NCBI GenBank assembly: GCA_017882335.1
Contig: JADGPR010000026.1
Location: 1 to 37,078, forward strand
Reading direction: 5' to 3'
Length of the DNA: 37,078 nt
Origin: Bacteroidales bacterium
Lineage (GTDB): Bacteria; Bacteroidota; Bacteroidia; Bacteroidales; FEN-979
The notes under the pieces were generated by a model. The model saw only the letters and a list, made by a program, of their open reading frames with translations. It did not search any database and was not told the origin of the DNA. The position numbers were made by a program, and so were the translations under genes. Every line of letters starts with the position of its first letter. The first letter of the stretch is position 1. This document shows, piece by piece, positions 9,321-17,499 of this stretch.

Positions 9321-9390
9321 GAGGTCAGAGATCGGAGGTCCGAAATCTGATTTCTGATTTCTGTTTTCTGACTTCTGACTTCCGGCTTCA
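9321..9390. repeat. ten-unit heptad array between pstB and phoU
   Basis: Ten consecutive 7-nt units: GAGGTCA, GAGATCG, GAGGTCC, GAAATCT, GATTTCT, GATTTCT, GTTTTCT, GACTTCT, GACTTCC, GGCTTCA. The array ends at 9390; the pstB stop codon occupies 9391-9393. It separates pstB from phoU within one probable operon. Confidence 0.85.
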
Positions 9391-10149
9391 TCATCCAAAC
9401 CTCCCGGTTATGTAATCCTCTGTCTGTTTCTTTTCCGGTACGGTAAATATTTTTTTTGTTTTCCCGAATTCAATCAGCTCGCCGAGGTAAAAGAATCCTG
9501 TATTGTCACTAACGCGGGCAGCCTGTTGCATATTATGGGTTACAATGATGATGGTATAGTTTACCTTCAGTTTGAAGATCAGCTCTTCGATTTTCGAGGT
9601 GGAAATCGGATCGAGTGCGCTGGCCGGCTCATCCATCAGGATAATCTCCGGATCAACAGCGAGTGTTCGTGCAATGCAAAGGCGTTGCTGCTGGCCTCCT
9701 GATAATCCCAGCGCTGAATCGTGCAGCCTGTCTTTAACCTCTTCCCAGATTGCTGCACGTTGCAATGAACCCTCCACGATTTCTTTTAATTTCTTTTTGT
9801 CATGAATCCCGTTTATCTTGGGTCCATAAGCTACATTTTCAAAGATGGATTTTGCAAATGGATTTGATTTTTGGAATACCATCCCAACTTTCTTCCGGAG
9901 GTTTACGGCATCCACATTTTTATCGTAAATGTTGAAACCATCAACCAGCACTTCCCCGGTGATCCTCACACTCGGGATCAGGTCATTCATGCGGTTTAGG
10001 GTTCTCAGGAAGGTCGATTTCCCGCAGCCGGACGGACCGATCAACGCGGTCACTTGTTTCTCTGGAATATCCATCGAGATGGAGTTGAGCGCCATCTTAC
10101 TTCCATAGTAAAGCGAAAGGTTTCTCGTTTTTATTTTTGTTTCTTTCAT
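9391..10149 (-). CDS. pstB: phosphate ABC transporter ATP-binding protein PstB
   Basis: The ATPase of the high-affinity PstSCAB phosphate importer. The 252-residue protein is normal length and shows Walker [10 protein letters not shown], the ABC signature [16 protein letters not shown], Walker [14 protein letters not shown] and the H-loop [14 protein letters not shown]. The PstB-specific N-terminus ([16 protein letters not shown]) is present. It starts 27 nt after the pstA stop, in the same operon. It also signals phosphate sufficiency to PhoR through PhoU. A heptad array follows directly after its stop codon. Confidence 0.97.
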   Translation of the reverse strand: MKETKIKTRNLSLYYGSKMALNSISMDIPEKQVTALIGPSGCGKSTFLRTLNRMNDLIPSVRITGEVLVDGFNIYDKNVDAVNLRKKVGMVFQKSNPFAKSIFENVAYGPKINGIHDKKKLKEIVEGSLQRAAIWEEVKDRLHDSALGLSGGQQQRLCIARTLAVDPEIILMDEPASALDPISTSKIEELIFKLKVNYTIIIVTHNMQQAARVSDNTGFFYLGELIEFGKTKKIFTVPEKKQTEDYITGRFG

Positions 10150-10176
10150 CGTATTCTTAGTGCCTGTTCATAGTTC

Positions 10177-11073
10177 TTAATGAGATCTTCTCAGCTTTGA
10201 CCGTATTAGAACGGCCACAAAGTTCAGGGTGAAGGTCAGCAGGAGCAATACCAGTGTAGTGGCAAATTGTATCGGCAAGGTTTGATCGACATTAACCGAT
10301 TGGGTTGACATGATGTAGATATGATAGCCGAGCGACATGAACTGGTCGCTGAGGGAATGCGGCAATGTTGCAAGGTAATAGGCAGCTCCTGTAAAAAGGA
10401 TCGGTGCCACCTCGCCTGCTCCCCTCGAAATCGCAAGGATTGTACCGGTAAGTATACCGGATCTTGCTCCCGGGAGAACCACCTTCCGGATTGTCTGCCA
10501 TTTCGTTGCGCCAAGCGCCAGGCTGGCATCCCGCAAATCCCGCGGAACTGCGCGTATCGATTCTTCAACAGAAACAATCACAACCGGTAATGTGAGAAGT
10601 GCCATCGTAAGGCTGGCCCACAGGATGTTGGGTTGCGCCCAGATCAACTGTCCGCCGAAAAATACCTTATCCATCCCTCCTCCTACAAATTTTATAAAGA
10701 ATCCAAGCCCGAAAAGTCCAAAAATGATTGAGGGTACCATCGAAAGAGTTCTTACGGCAAACTGAACGGTTTTTGCCATCCAGGAAGATTCTCTTGCATA
10801 TTCGGTAAGGTAGAGCGCGGTTATGGCCCCGAATGGAACCGCCGCAACCGACATGATGATCACCATTAGGGCCGTGCCATATAATGCAGGAAAGATGCCT
10901 CCTTTTGTCATTCCATCCTTTGGGAATGTTGTCAGGAATTTCCAGGATATCGTGTCCTTTCCCCCGATAACAATGACTACAAGCATAATGACAATAACAG
11001 CAATGATCAGGACGACCGACAATCCGGTGGCCCCCATCATAATTCCACCCGTTAATTTCTGAACTTTTTTCAT
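10177..11073 (-). CDS. pstA: phosphate ABC transporter permease PstA
   Basis: One of the two permease subunits of PstSCAB. The 298-residue protein has a first membrane segment around 12-36 and about six in all. The cytoplasmic EAA-type loop that contacts PstB is RDASLALGATKWQTIRKVVLPGA. The start codon overlaps the pstC stop by 4 nt, so translation is probably coupled. The length matches the family. Confidence 0.95.
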   Translation of the reverse strand: MKKVQKLTGGIMMGATGLSVVLIIAVIVIMLVVIVIGGKDTISWKFLTTFPKDGMTKGGIFPALYGTALMVIIMSVAAVPFGAITALYLTEYARESSWMAKTVQFAVRTLSMVPSIIFGLFGLGFFIKFVGGGMDKVFFGGQLIWAQPNILWASLTMALLTLPVVIVSVEESIRAVPRDLRDASLALGATKWQTIRKVVLPGARSGILTGTILAISRGAGEVAPILFTGAAYYLATLPHSLSDQFMSLGYHIYIMSTQSVNVDQTLPIQFATTLVLLLLTFTLNFVAVLIRSKLRRSH

Positions 11074-12305
11074 ACTTTTCCCTGTAACCGGGTCATTAAT
11101 TTTCCTTTCACGTAAAATTCAGCAGTCGCATTCAGGGCAAAGGTAAAAACGAACAACAGAGTGCCAATCAGGAACAAAACGCTGTAATGGGTATCGCCGA
11201 ATACGACTTCTGCCATTTCCGCGCCAATCGTGGCCGACAATGTCCTGACCGAATCGAAAGGATTCATGGATATCAATGCTGCATTGCCTGTCGCCATTAA
11301 TACGATCATCGTTTCCCCGAATATTCGTCCGATACCGAGCAATACGGCGGCAAAGATACCGGGAGCTGCTGCCGGCAAGGTGACAAAAAAAGCGGTCTGC
11401 CATTTCGAAGCTCCCAGCGCCAGGCTGGCTTCCTTATAAGTTGAAGGAACGGCTGTCATAACATCTTCAGTCACCGTAAAGATGATCGGGATGGCAGCCA
11501 GCGCCATGGCGACTCCGCCAACAAAGGCATTGAGCCTGGTTTCATATCCAAACAGGTTCTGGAAGAATGTTGCCATGATAATCAGTGCAAAGAAACCGAT
11601 GACCACAGATGGGAAACCGGCAAGTATTTCGATAGCAGGTTTAATGATTTCCCGCATCCACCGTGGTGCAAATGCAGCCGAAAACAGTGCGGCAAGTATG
11701 GCCAGGGGTGCAGCGAAAAGGATCGCGATGATTGTTATTTTAAATGTGCCGACAACCAACGGCAGCAATCCATACCTGGGATTGTCGGATACCGGCATCC
11801 ATACCTTTCCTGCCAAGCCTTTAACGGTTACCCGGCCTTCTGCTTCGGAACTGGTTTCTCTATAGGAAGAAATACCGGCCTCACCTGAAACCACGGTATT
11901 TTTTGTTGTGTCGCTGGTTGCTACATATACTTCCTGCTTTGTTACCCCATTCTCAGGTTCGGTCCCGGAGTAAACCTCCTGTTGATTAACATTCCTATTA
12001 TCTGTGGCAGTTCCGTAGGTTTCTTGCTTGGCAGCAGTTACCTCTGTCTTTGTTTCTGCCTTCCCTGAAAATATAGGGATGGTTTCGCGGAAGACAAACA
12101 GGAAGATCAGGATGATAATGGCGATGGAGAGGAAAGCAACACCGGTAATGATCTTCTCGGCAAAAAATTCCGATGGCCTCATCTGTTTCTTCAGGCTATC
12201 GTTGCTGAAAACAAACCGGGCCGGTTGTTGTTCGGAAATGCCATCTACTTTGACCGGCTGACCGCTATTTTCTTCCAATGGTTGGGTAGTTTCTTCTGTA
12301 TTCAT
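11070..12305 (-). CDS. pstC: phosphate ABC transporter permease PstC with long periplasmic insertion
   Basis: The partner permease to PstA. At 411 residues it is longer than most PstC proteins (about 300). The extra length is a polar N-terminus (1-50) before the first membrane segment (53-73) and a low-complexity periplasmic stretch (about 80-165). That stretch contains three loose repeats around QETYGTATDNRN, QEVYSGTEPENG and QEVYVATSDTTK. The transport core follows, from WMPVSDNPRYGLLPLVVGT, with the EAA loop EASLALGASKWQTAFFVTLP. The gene starts 65 nt after pstS; the gap holds a strong hairpin. Confidence 0.94.
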   Translation of the reverse strand: MNTEETTQPLEENSGQPVKVDGISEQQPARFVFSNDSLKKQMRPSEFFAEKIITGVAFLSIAIIILIFLFVFRETIPIFSGKAETKTEVTAAKQETYGTATDNRNVNQQEVYSGTEPENGVTKQEVYVATSDTTKNTVVSGEAGISSYRETSSEAEGRVTVKGLAGKVWMPVSDNPRYGLLPLVVGTFKITIIAILFAAPLAILAALFSAAFAPRWMREIIKPAIEILAGFPSVVIGFFALIIMATFFQNLFGYETRLNAFVGGVAMALAAIPIIFTVTEDVMTAVPSTYKEASLALGASKWQTAFFVTLPAAAPGIFAAVLLGIGRIFGETMIVLMATGNAALISMNPFDSVRTLSATIGAEMAEVVFGDTHYSVLFLIGTLLFVFTFALNATAEFYVKGKLMTRLQGKV

Positions 12306-12329
12306 TCTCTCGTCTTATAAAAATCCAAA

Positions 12330-12350
12330 AGCAGCGCATTAAGCGCTGCT
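12330..12350 (-). promoter_or_regulatory. intercistronic hairpin between pstS and pstC
   Basis: AGCAGCGC and GCGCTGCT form a perfect 8-bp stem around the loop ATTAA. No T-run follows on the minus strand, so it is more likely a stabiliser of the pstS mRNA 3' end or an attenuator than a full terminator. It would explain higher output of the binding protein than of the permeases. Confidence 0.65.
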
Positions 12351-12370
12351 CCGGAACCATTTACTAACCG

Positions 12371-13210
12371 CTACCTAACCGGGAAATATCCCTGGTCGAC
12401 CACAAGCTTTTGGCCTTCTGGTCCAAGGATCCAGTCAATGTAGTTTTTCATTTCCCCGGTCGGCCTGTTCCTGAGATACATATACAGGTACCTGCTGATG
12501 GGGTAAGTTCCATTCTTTATTGTTTCAGCACTGGGTGTATAGGCGGGTGTTTTATCATCCTTTTTCACCAGGCATTGCTTCACACCTTTTGAATAAGCTG
12601 CTCCGCCGTAACCAATACCATATTTATCATTTTTAACGGCATTCACCACTGCAGCAGTTCCGGGGAGCGTCTGGCAACTGGCTGCATAATCGCCTTTTAC
12701 CACATTCTCCTGGAAGAAAACATAGGTTCCTGAACTGTTCTCACGACCATAAAGCTTGATGGCTTCATCCGGACCACCGACTTCTTTCCAGTTCTTGATT
12801 TTTCCTGAATAAATCCCGCTCAGTTGTTTAATGCTGAGTTCTTTTACCGGGTTCGACTCGTTCAGGTAAACCGTGATACCGTCTTTGGCACAGCGGATCT
12901 CAACACCAAGCGAACCGTAACGTTCCTTCAGTTTATCGATCTCGCTCTGTTTCATCGGGCGGCTGGCATTGCAGATATCTGTTGCGCCATTGATCAGGGC
13001 TGAGATACCGGTTCCCGATCCACCACCGGTTACCTGGAGGGTAACTTCAGAATGTGATTTCATATAGACTTCTGCCCATTTCTGTGCAAGGATCACCATG
13101 GTATCGGATCCTTTTATGGTTATTTTTTTTGGTGCCGGCATGAAGGCGAAAGTGATGACTGCAAGGAGGATAACACCGGCAATCGTTTTTTTTATGTTTG
13201 ATCTTTTCAT
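12371..13210 (-). CDS. pstS: periplasmic phosphate-binding protein PstS
   Basis: Captures phosphate in the periplasm for PstCAB. The 279-residue precursor has an N-terminal signal peptide (basic MKRSNIKK then a hydrophobic run to about residue 26). There is no convincing lipobox cysteine, so it is probably soluble. Phosphate-contacting segments are visible: IKGSDTM, TGGGSGTGI and ASRPMK, the last with the conserved Ser-Arg. It is a compact member of the PBP-like family (PstS/SphX type). It starts 46 nt after the porin gene and no clear separate promoter is seen, so it is likely transcribed from the Pho-box promoter ahead of the porin. Confidence 0.94.
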   Translation of the reverse strand: MKRSNIKKTIAGVILLAVITFAFMPAPKKITIKGSDTMVILAQKWAEVYMKSHSEVTLQVTGGGSGTGISALINGATDICNASRPMKQSEIDKLKERYGSLGVEIRCAKDGITVYLNESNPVKELSIKQLSGIYSGKIKNWKEVGGPDEAIKLYGRENSSGTYVFFQENVVKGDYAASCQTLPGTAAVVNAVKNDKYGIGYGGAAYSKGVKQCLVKKDDKTPAYTPSAETIKNGTYPISRYLYMYLRNRPTGEMKNYIDWILGPEGQKLVVDQGYFPVR

Positions 13211-13255
13211 AAGTTTGATTATTATCTTTTAAAAATTAATACTTAACAACGAATT

Positions 13256-14776
13256 TTAGAATTTTGCCTGGAATCTCAGGGTAAGAACGTTTTGTTTGAT
13301 CAGGTTACTGTAATCATACTTGCTCGAGATTCCTCCGGGGGCTGTATAGCTACCCGACAGGACCTTACCTGCCGTTCCTGCTTTCTCATTCATAGGGATA
13401 TCATAAGCCAGGGAGATCTTGATATTATCATCGAAATAATAGCTCCATGCAAGAGTGATCTGACTGTAAGCGAGATCAGCAGTACCGCTGGTCAGGGAGT
13501 TGTTTACGACGGTATTGCTTACGTTTTTATTCACCAGTACATTCCCGGCTGAGCCGATTGTATTTTTTACAGTTATTGTCTTAGTAGAGCTGGCTTTGTA
13601 AGCAGATACTCCCAGGTCGTTACCACCCAGTTTTGTATTCGGATCAAATTTATCATAACGAATGGTGAACTGGTTCCGTTTGCCTATATTCTTAACCAGG
13701 TAAACATAGAAACCGCTGAAATTTCTGCGGATGTTCGGAGCAATGCTCGTGGTTTTGGAAACGGTATAGGTCTGCGTTACAGTATCTTTGGCTGCATTGA
13801 TGCTTTGTGTAAAGACTGGAGATGATGTGACAGTACTGTTGAAACCGGGGAATGCGTTTACCCCCATGATGTATTCGCCTTTCAAAACAAGGCCACCAAG
13901 CACATCTATAAAAAGCTGAGCTTCCACGCCAGCCCAGTTACGGCTCAGTGCAGAACCAATACCTACGGCTTTATCCTTGGTATAATCCGATTTCAGAAGG
14001 GTATCGGTCGTTGCTCTCACTTTACCATAATATCCATGGGCACCGACGGTAAGTCCACCCCAACGGCCCAGTTTGAAAGCATAAGTAAGACGACCCATCA
14101 GGTCTTTGTAATTGTCGAAATCTTTGTTATCAGCAGCGTTCTGGTTGGCACCTGTGGCATCCGGGATTACCTGGCCATCATTACCGTTGAATAATGCCAA
14201 CTGAAACTTTAAAGGAATGGAAGGTGGTGTGACTTCCAGTTTGGCGCCAATTGCATATTCGCCCGGGTAGAGGGTGGTGATTATCCTTGAACGTTCCAGC
14301 GCTTCCAGGTCACTTGAAGAATATTCGACTTCATAGTTCAACCGGTTGAATTTACCCACCCATAAAGAGAAGGTCTTTAACCAGGGCTCGTTAATTCTTG
14401 CATATGCTTCTTTAATTACAAAATTACTTGGCTGGAAATCGGGCTGTAAAACCAATGCAACCCCCTTGGCGGGTTCATACTGAAGTTTGAACCTTGCCCT
14501 GCGGATCGTCACATAGTTACTTGGAAAAACGTTCGCGGCTTCAAAATGCTGCCATTGAGCCTGGATATAACCTGACAATTTAATTTTTGTCAGTTTGTCA
14601 AGGCTTCCTTCAGCAGTTGCAAGCCTTTCTTCAACACCGGAGATCTTGTCCCGGAGCGTTGTAACCTGAGGCGCCAATGTATCAGTAGCACTTTGGGCCT
14701 TTGCAGATTGGGACGGTGCCAGGAAAACCAGGAGACCCAAAGATAAAATTGAGAGAGAGATTTTTTTCATGTTCAT
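13256..14776 (-). CDS. OprO/OprP-type phosphate-selective porin
   Basis: An outer-membrane beta-barrel expected to admit phosphate. The ATG at 14776 (MNMKKISLSILSLG) is preferred over one 33 nt upstream, because it places the signal peptide at the N-terminus; this gives 506 residues. After the signal peptide come a short coiled segment (TTLRDKISGVEERLATAEGSL), which may bind the peptidoglycan layer, and a series of amphipathic strands ending in aromatic VLTLRFQAKF, typical of the last porin strand. Phrases such as GYIQAQWQHF and RRARFKLQYEPAKG fit the Porin_O_P family. It heads the pst operon and is preceded by a candidate Pho box. Substrate preference is inferred from family and context. Confidence 0.88.
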   Translation of the reverse strand: MNMKKISLSILSLGLLVFLAPSQSAKAQSATDTLAPQVTTLRDKISGVEERLATAEGSLDKLTKIKLSGYIQAQWQHFEAANVFPSNYVTIRRARFKLQYEPAKGVALVLQPDFQPSNFVIKEAYARINEPWLKTFSLWVGKFNRLNYEVEYSSSDLEALERSRIITTLYPGEYAIGAKLEVTPPSIPLKFQLALFNGNDGQVIPDATGANQNAADNKDFDNYKDLMGRLTYAFKLGRWGGLTVGAHGYYGKVRATTDTLLKSDYTKDKAVGIGSALSRNWAGVEAQLFIDVLGGLVLKGEYIMGVNAFPGFNSTVTSSPVFTQSINAAKDTVTQTYTVSKTTSIAPNIRRNFSGFYVYLVKNIGKRNQFTIRYDKFDPNTKLGGNDLGVSAYKASSTKTITVKNTIGSAGNVLVNKNVSNTVVNNSLTSGTADLAYSQITLAWSYYFDDNIKISLAYDIPMNEKAGTAGKVLSGSYTAPGGISSKYDYSNLIKQNVLTLRFQAKF

Positions 14777-14797
14777 AAGAGATTTATATTTTATGCA

Positions 14798-14865
14798 GCA
14801 AAAGTACACCAGGTAATAAAGGCCGGTGTTAACGGTGTATTACCATTGTGTTAATTAATTGTGAA
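14798..14865 (-). promoter_or_regulatory. candidate Pho box and promoter of the porin-pst operon
   Basis: On the minus strand four hexamers occur at 11-bp steps: TTCACA (14860-14865), TTAACA (14849-14854), GTAATA (14838-14843) and TTAACA (14827-14832). A -7 box TACTTTTG (14799-14806) follows 20 nt later, 22 nt ahead of the start codon. No TTTG -33 box is seen in the usual place, as expected for an activator-dependent promoter. Confidence 0.55.
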
Positions 14866-14875
14866 GGAGGAACTG

Positions 14876-14903
14876 GGATGCTGGATGCTGGATGCTGGAT
14901 GTG
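14876..14903. repeat. GGATGCT heptad array
   Basis: Three GGATGCT units and one GGATGTG unit, in the gap between the GPP34 gene and the porin Pho box. The same unit recurs at 33820-33875 and 34512-34567. Confidence 0.85.
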
Positions 14904-14931
14904 TCGGTGTGAGTGAATTTAACCCACCGAC
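14903..14931 (-). terminator. possible hairpin terminator after the GPP34 gene
   Basis: GTCGGTG (14903-14909) pairs with CACCGAC (14925-14931) around a 15-nt loop, just downstream of the minus-strand GPP34 stop. No T-run follows, so termination is uncertain. Confidence 0.35.
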
Positions 14932-14950
14932 TTAACACTTAAAACTTAAA
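14930..14950. repeat. ACTTAAA heptad array containing the GPP34 stop codon
   Basis: ACTTAAC, ACTTAAA, ACTTAAA in perfect 7-nt steps. The minus-strand stop of the GPP34 gene (14946-14948) lies inside the last unit. Confidence 0.75.
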
Positions 14951-15632
14951 TGTGCATATTGACATTCGATGATAAAATCGACAGGCGAATGGCCTCCTGT
15001 ATTTCTTTGATCTTCCGGGATGTTTCTGTTAACGGTTCTTTGAATTCTGTGATCTCCTTGACCTTTAAACGAACTTTCAGAAAATGTTCCTGTAGTAGAA
15101 AATTCTTGTCAATCATCTTGCAGGTCCTCATAATGGCCAGTAACATCAGGTCTTTCCCCGTCAATTCCTGCCCGCCTGTGAGTTTCGAATACAACTCTGC
15201 GAGTACCTGCTTTTTGATTTCTAAATTCACCAATGGATATTTATCCTGATATATAATCCAGAGGAACCGGTATTCCTCTCGTTTCAGGATGTTTTTCTTG
15301 ATAAGATTCTTCACCAACACTTTCCATTTCAATCCACTCTTATAGACAATCCGCTGGATCGATTTTTTAATGGTAAGATCCTTTTTCGATTTTCGAAGCA
15401 CTTCCAACGCCGAATCCATCACTTTATCCCCGGTTTCCTTTGTGCCGGTCACACGGACCTGGATACCCATGATTTCGATTTCCCCGGATTGTTCCAGTTC
15501 AAATAAAACAGCCCCGGCAAGTCCGAATTTGATCCGCTGTTCGGAATTCCCGAACCATCCCTTATCATTCAGCGCCAGAAGAACGATCGTTTCAAGGAAG
15601 GAAAGGGTGTCATTTTTTTCTTCTTTTTCCAT
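14946..15632 (-). CDS. GPP34 (GOLPH3/VPS74-like) family protein
   Basis: The 228-residue protein matches the GPP34 layout. It begins with TLSFLETIVLLALNDKGWFG, then the diagnostic KFGLAGAVLFELEQSGEIEI with a short beta segment (IQVRVTG), helices containing LKWKVLVKNLIKKNILKREEYRF, YPLVNLEIKKQVLAELYSKL, and a C-terminal helix after GKDLMLLAIMRTC. In eukaryotes this family binds phosphatidylinositol 4-phosphate and sorts Golgi glycosyltransferases. The bacterial role is not established as far as I know. No membrane segment or signal peptide is present, so it should be cytoplasmic or peripheral. It starts 48 nt after the Pit transporter gene and is probably cotranscribed from its Pho-box-like promoter. 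Confidence 0.8.
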   Translation of the reverse strand: MEKEEKNDTLSFLETIVLLALNDKGWFGNSEQRIKFGLAGAVLFELEQSGEIEIMGIQVRVTGTKETGDKVMDSALEVLRKSKKDLTIKKSIQRIVYKSGLKWKVLVKNLIKKNILKREEYRFLWIIYQDKYPLVNLEIKKQVLAELYSKLTGGQELTGKDLMLLAIMRTCKMIDKNFLLQEHFLKVRLKVKEITEFKEPLTETSRKIKEIQEAIRLSILSSNVNMHI

Positions 15633-15680
15633 TTTTCAGTTCGGGGAATAAAGTTAACTCATTTTATCAGGAAAAGCATA

Positions 15681-17093
15681 TTACAGCACCAGCCGGAACA
15701 GTAAAAAAAGTCCGCCGGAAAGTACGATTGTGACCGGTAGCGTGAACAGCCATGCTGCAAGAATATTTTTTATGGTATTCATCTGGAGGTTCTGTCTCCC
15801 TTCTCCTGCAACCATCGCTCCTGCCACACCGGAAGAAAGTACATGTGTAGTGCTCACCGGCAGCCCGAATGCGGTAGAAACCCCGATCGTACTGGCAGCG
15901 ATGATCTCCGCACTTGCTCCTTGAGCATAAGTAAGATGCGTTTTCCCGATCTTTTCACCGATTGTAACCACAATTCTTTTCCATCCGATCATGGTGCCAA
16001 ATCCAAGGGAAAGCGATACTAATAGAATAACCCAGCGGGGTGCATATTCAGTATGCGTTTTGATTTTTTTAACGTTCGATTTCAGGATCGACATATCAAC
16101 AGGCGTCAGATATGCTTTTGATTTGCTGTCGGCATTTTTCAGGATGCCATCAACTTTTTTACCAATCAGAATAATGGATTTCCGGATCTTGAAATTTTCC
16201 ATTTTATCCATCTTGTCAAATGAAACGACGCCTTGTAAACCCTTAACAATGGATGAGATGTTCGCCTGTACAACCCGGTAATCTTTCCGTTCCGGTTCAC
16301 GCAGTGCAGTCGTATCCATTTTTTTCAGGGTCCATTCGATCTTTTTGACATCCATACGAAGATCTGTCGGGTGCTTGTGCCTGTCAAGTGCAAAAAAGGC
16401 AGGAGCAAAAGCTATAAGGATCAGCATGATCAAACCTACCCCCTTCTGTCCGTCGTTGGATCCATGTGCGTAGCTCACGCTGGTACAGGTGAGCACGAGA
16501 ATGCTGCGGATATAAAGAGGAGGTGGTTTTTTTCCCTGAGGCTCTTTAAAAATGTCTTTATTTTTTATTATCTTCCTTAAAAGAAGCATGAATAATAATG
16601 CAATACCGAATCCAAAAACAGGAGAGATCAGCAGGGAAAGCCCTACCTCAATGACCTTCGTCCAGTTGAGTGCAATGGCATGACTACCGGGAAGCAGCAT
16701 GAACGCGAGACCCACCCCGAAAATGGAGCCGATAAGGGTATGCGAACTAGAACAGGGAATGCCGAAATACCATGTGGACAGATTCCAGATGATCGCGGTC
16801 AGAATCAGGGAAAGAACCATTGCAATGTTGTGGGAAAGGTTCTGATCAACAATGACCTCTGTAGGAAGAAGGTTGATGATGCCTATGGCAACTGCGATCC
16901 CGCCCACATTGACCCCGATAAAATTCCAGATCCCCGACCAAATGACGGCCATTGTAGGTTTCAGGGAATGGGTGTAAATGACCGTTGCTACCGCATTTGC
17001 GGTATCATGAAATCCATTGATAAATTCAAATGCAACAGCGGCAAGGAGGCATAGAAGAAGAAAAATAGTATTGGCGGTATCAAGTCCAAACAT
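15681..17093 (-). CDS. pit: Pit-family inorganic phosphate transporter
   Basis: A secondary, low-affinity phosphate importer. The 470-residue protein carries the paired Pit signatures: NGFHDTANAVATVIY (26-40) in the N-terminal half and GVSTAFGLPVSTTHVLSSG in the C-terminal half. YAHGSNDGQKGVG (208-220) begins the second half. Between about 235 and 352 is a polar helical insertion, likely cytoplasmic and PhoU-like in character. It lies next to the Pst block but has its own promoter, with candidate Pho-box repeats. The GPP34 gene follows by 48 nt. Confidence 0.93.
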   Translation of the reverse strand: MFGLDTANTIFLLLCLLAAVAFEFINGFHDTANAVATVIYTHSLKPTMAVIWSGIWNFIGVNVGGIAVAIGIINLLPTEVIVDQNLSHNIAMVLSLILTAIIWNLSTWYFGIPCSSSHTLIGSIFGVGLAFMLLPGSHAIALNWTKVIEVGLSLLISPVFGFGIALLFMLLLRKIIKNKDIFKEPQGKKPPPLYIRSILVLTCTSVSYAHGSNDGQKGVGLIMLILIAFAPAFFALDRHKHPTDLRMDVKKIEWTLKKMDTTALREPERKDYRVVQANISSIVKGLQGVVSFDKMDKMENFKIRKSIILIGKKVDGILKNADSKSKAYLTPVDMSILKSNVKKIKTHTEYAPRWVILLVSLSLGFGTMIGWKRIVVTIGEKIGKTHLTYAQGASAEIIAASTIGVSTAFGLPVSTTHVLSSGVAGAMVAGEGRQNLQMNTIKNILAAWLFTLPVTIVLSGGLFLLFRLVL

Positions 17094-17113
17094 AGGTTAG
17101 TAAATTGGTGAGG

Positions 17114-17179
17114 CAAAAATAGAAAGTTTGTTTATTGGTTGAGTAAATCAATAGTACACCAATATTAATTTTCTGTTAA
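17114..17179 (-). promoter_or_regulatory. candidate Pho box and promoter of pit-GPP34
   Basis: On the minus strand hexamers at 11-bp steps read TTAACA (17174-17179), TTAATA (17163-17168), GTACTA (17152-17157) and the weaker TTACTC (17141-17146). A -7 box TATTTTTG (17114-17121) follows the last by 19 nt and lies 20 nt ahead of the pit start. The first two hexamers match the TTAAYR word seen at the phoB and porin promoters. Confidence 0.45.
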
Positions 17180-17467
17180 CTTTTTCAGATTGAGATGGAG
17201 ATTGAGAATATTAAAGACAAATATATTTTATTCTCCCGGAATAATCAGTAGTTTTTTTCAGATTATTACATTTTTCTGAACTGAAGTGACCTGTGAATTA
17301 ATAGTTGATAAGGTAAGATAATAAGAAACTGGAATCAGGGATGGGAATCCGCTTTTGAATATTGGTTGTCATGAGGTCAATATTTGGCAATAAATGTACA
17401 AATTACCTATCTCATACGCAATTTACCGGATCAACATGTAACAAAATGCATGATCGGTTTTTTATTC

Positions 17468-17493
17468 GGTCCCTATGGGACCATTATCTTTTT
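17468..17493 (+). terminator. hairpin with T-run in the pit-secDF gap
   Basis: GGTCCC (17468-17473) and GGGACC (17477-17482) form a 6-bp stem with loop TAT, followed by ATTATC and a run of T. It has the form of an intrinsic terminator, but no gene on the plus strand ends here. It may belong to the repeat element that follows at 17500. The stretch 17180-17467 is AT-rich and I see no gene or motif in it. Confidence 0.45.
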
Positions 17494-17499
17494 TTTACG

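Noticed and set aside
9321-9390. CRISPR array
   Set aside because: The repeat unit is 7 nt with no spacers of 25-45 nt, and no cas gene is present. The same applies to the other heptad arrays.
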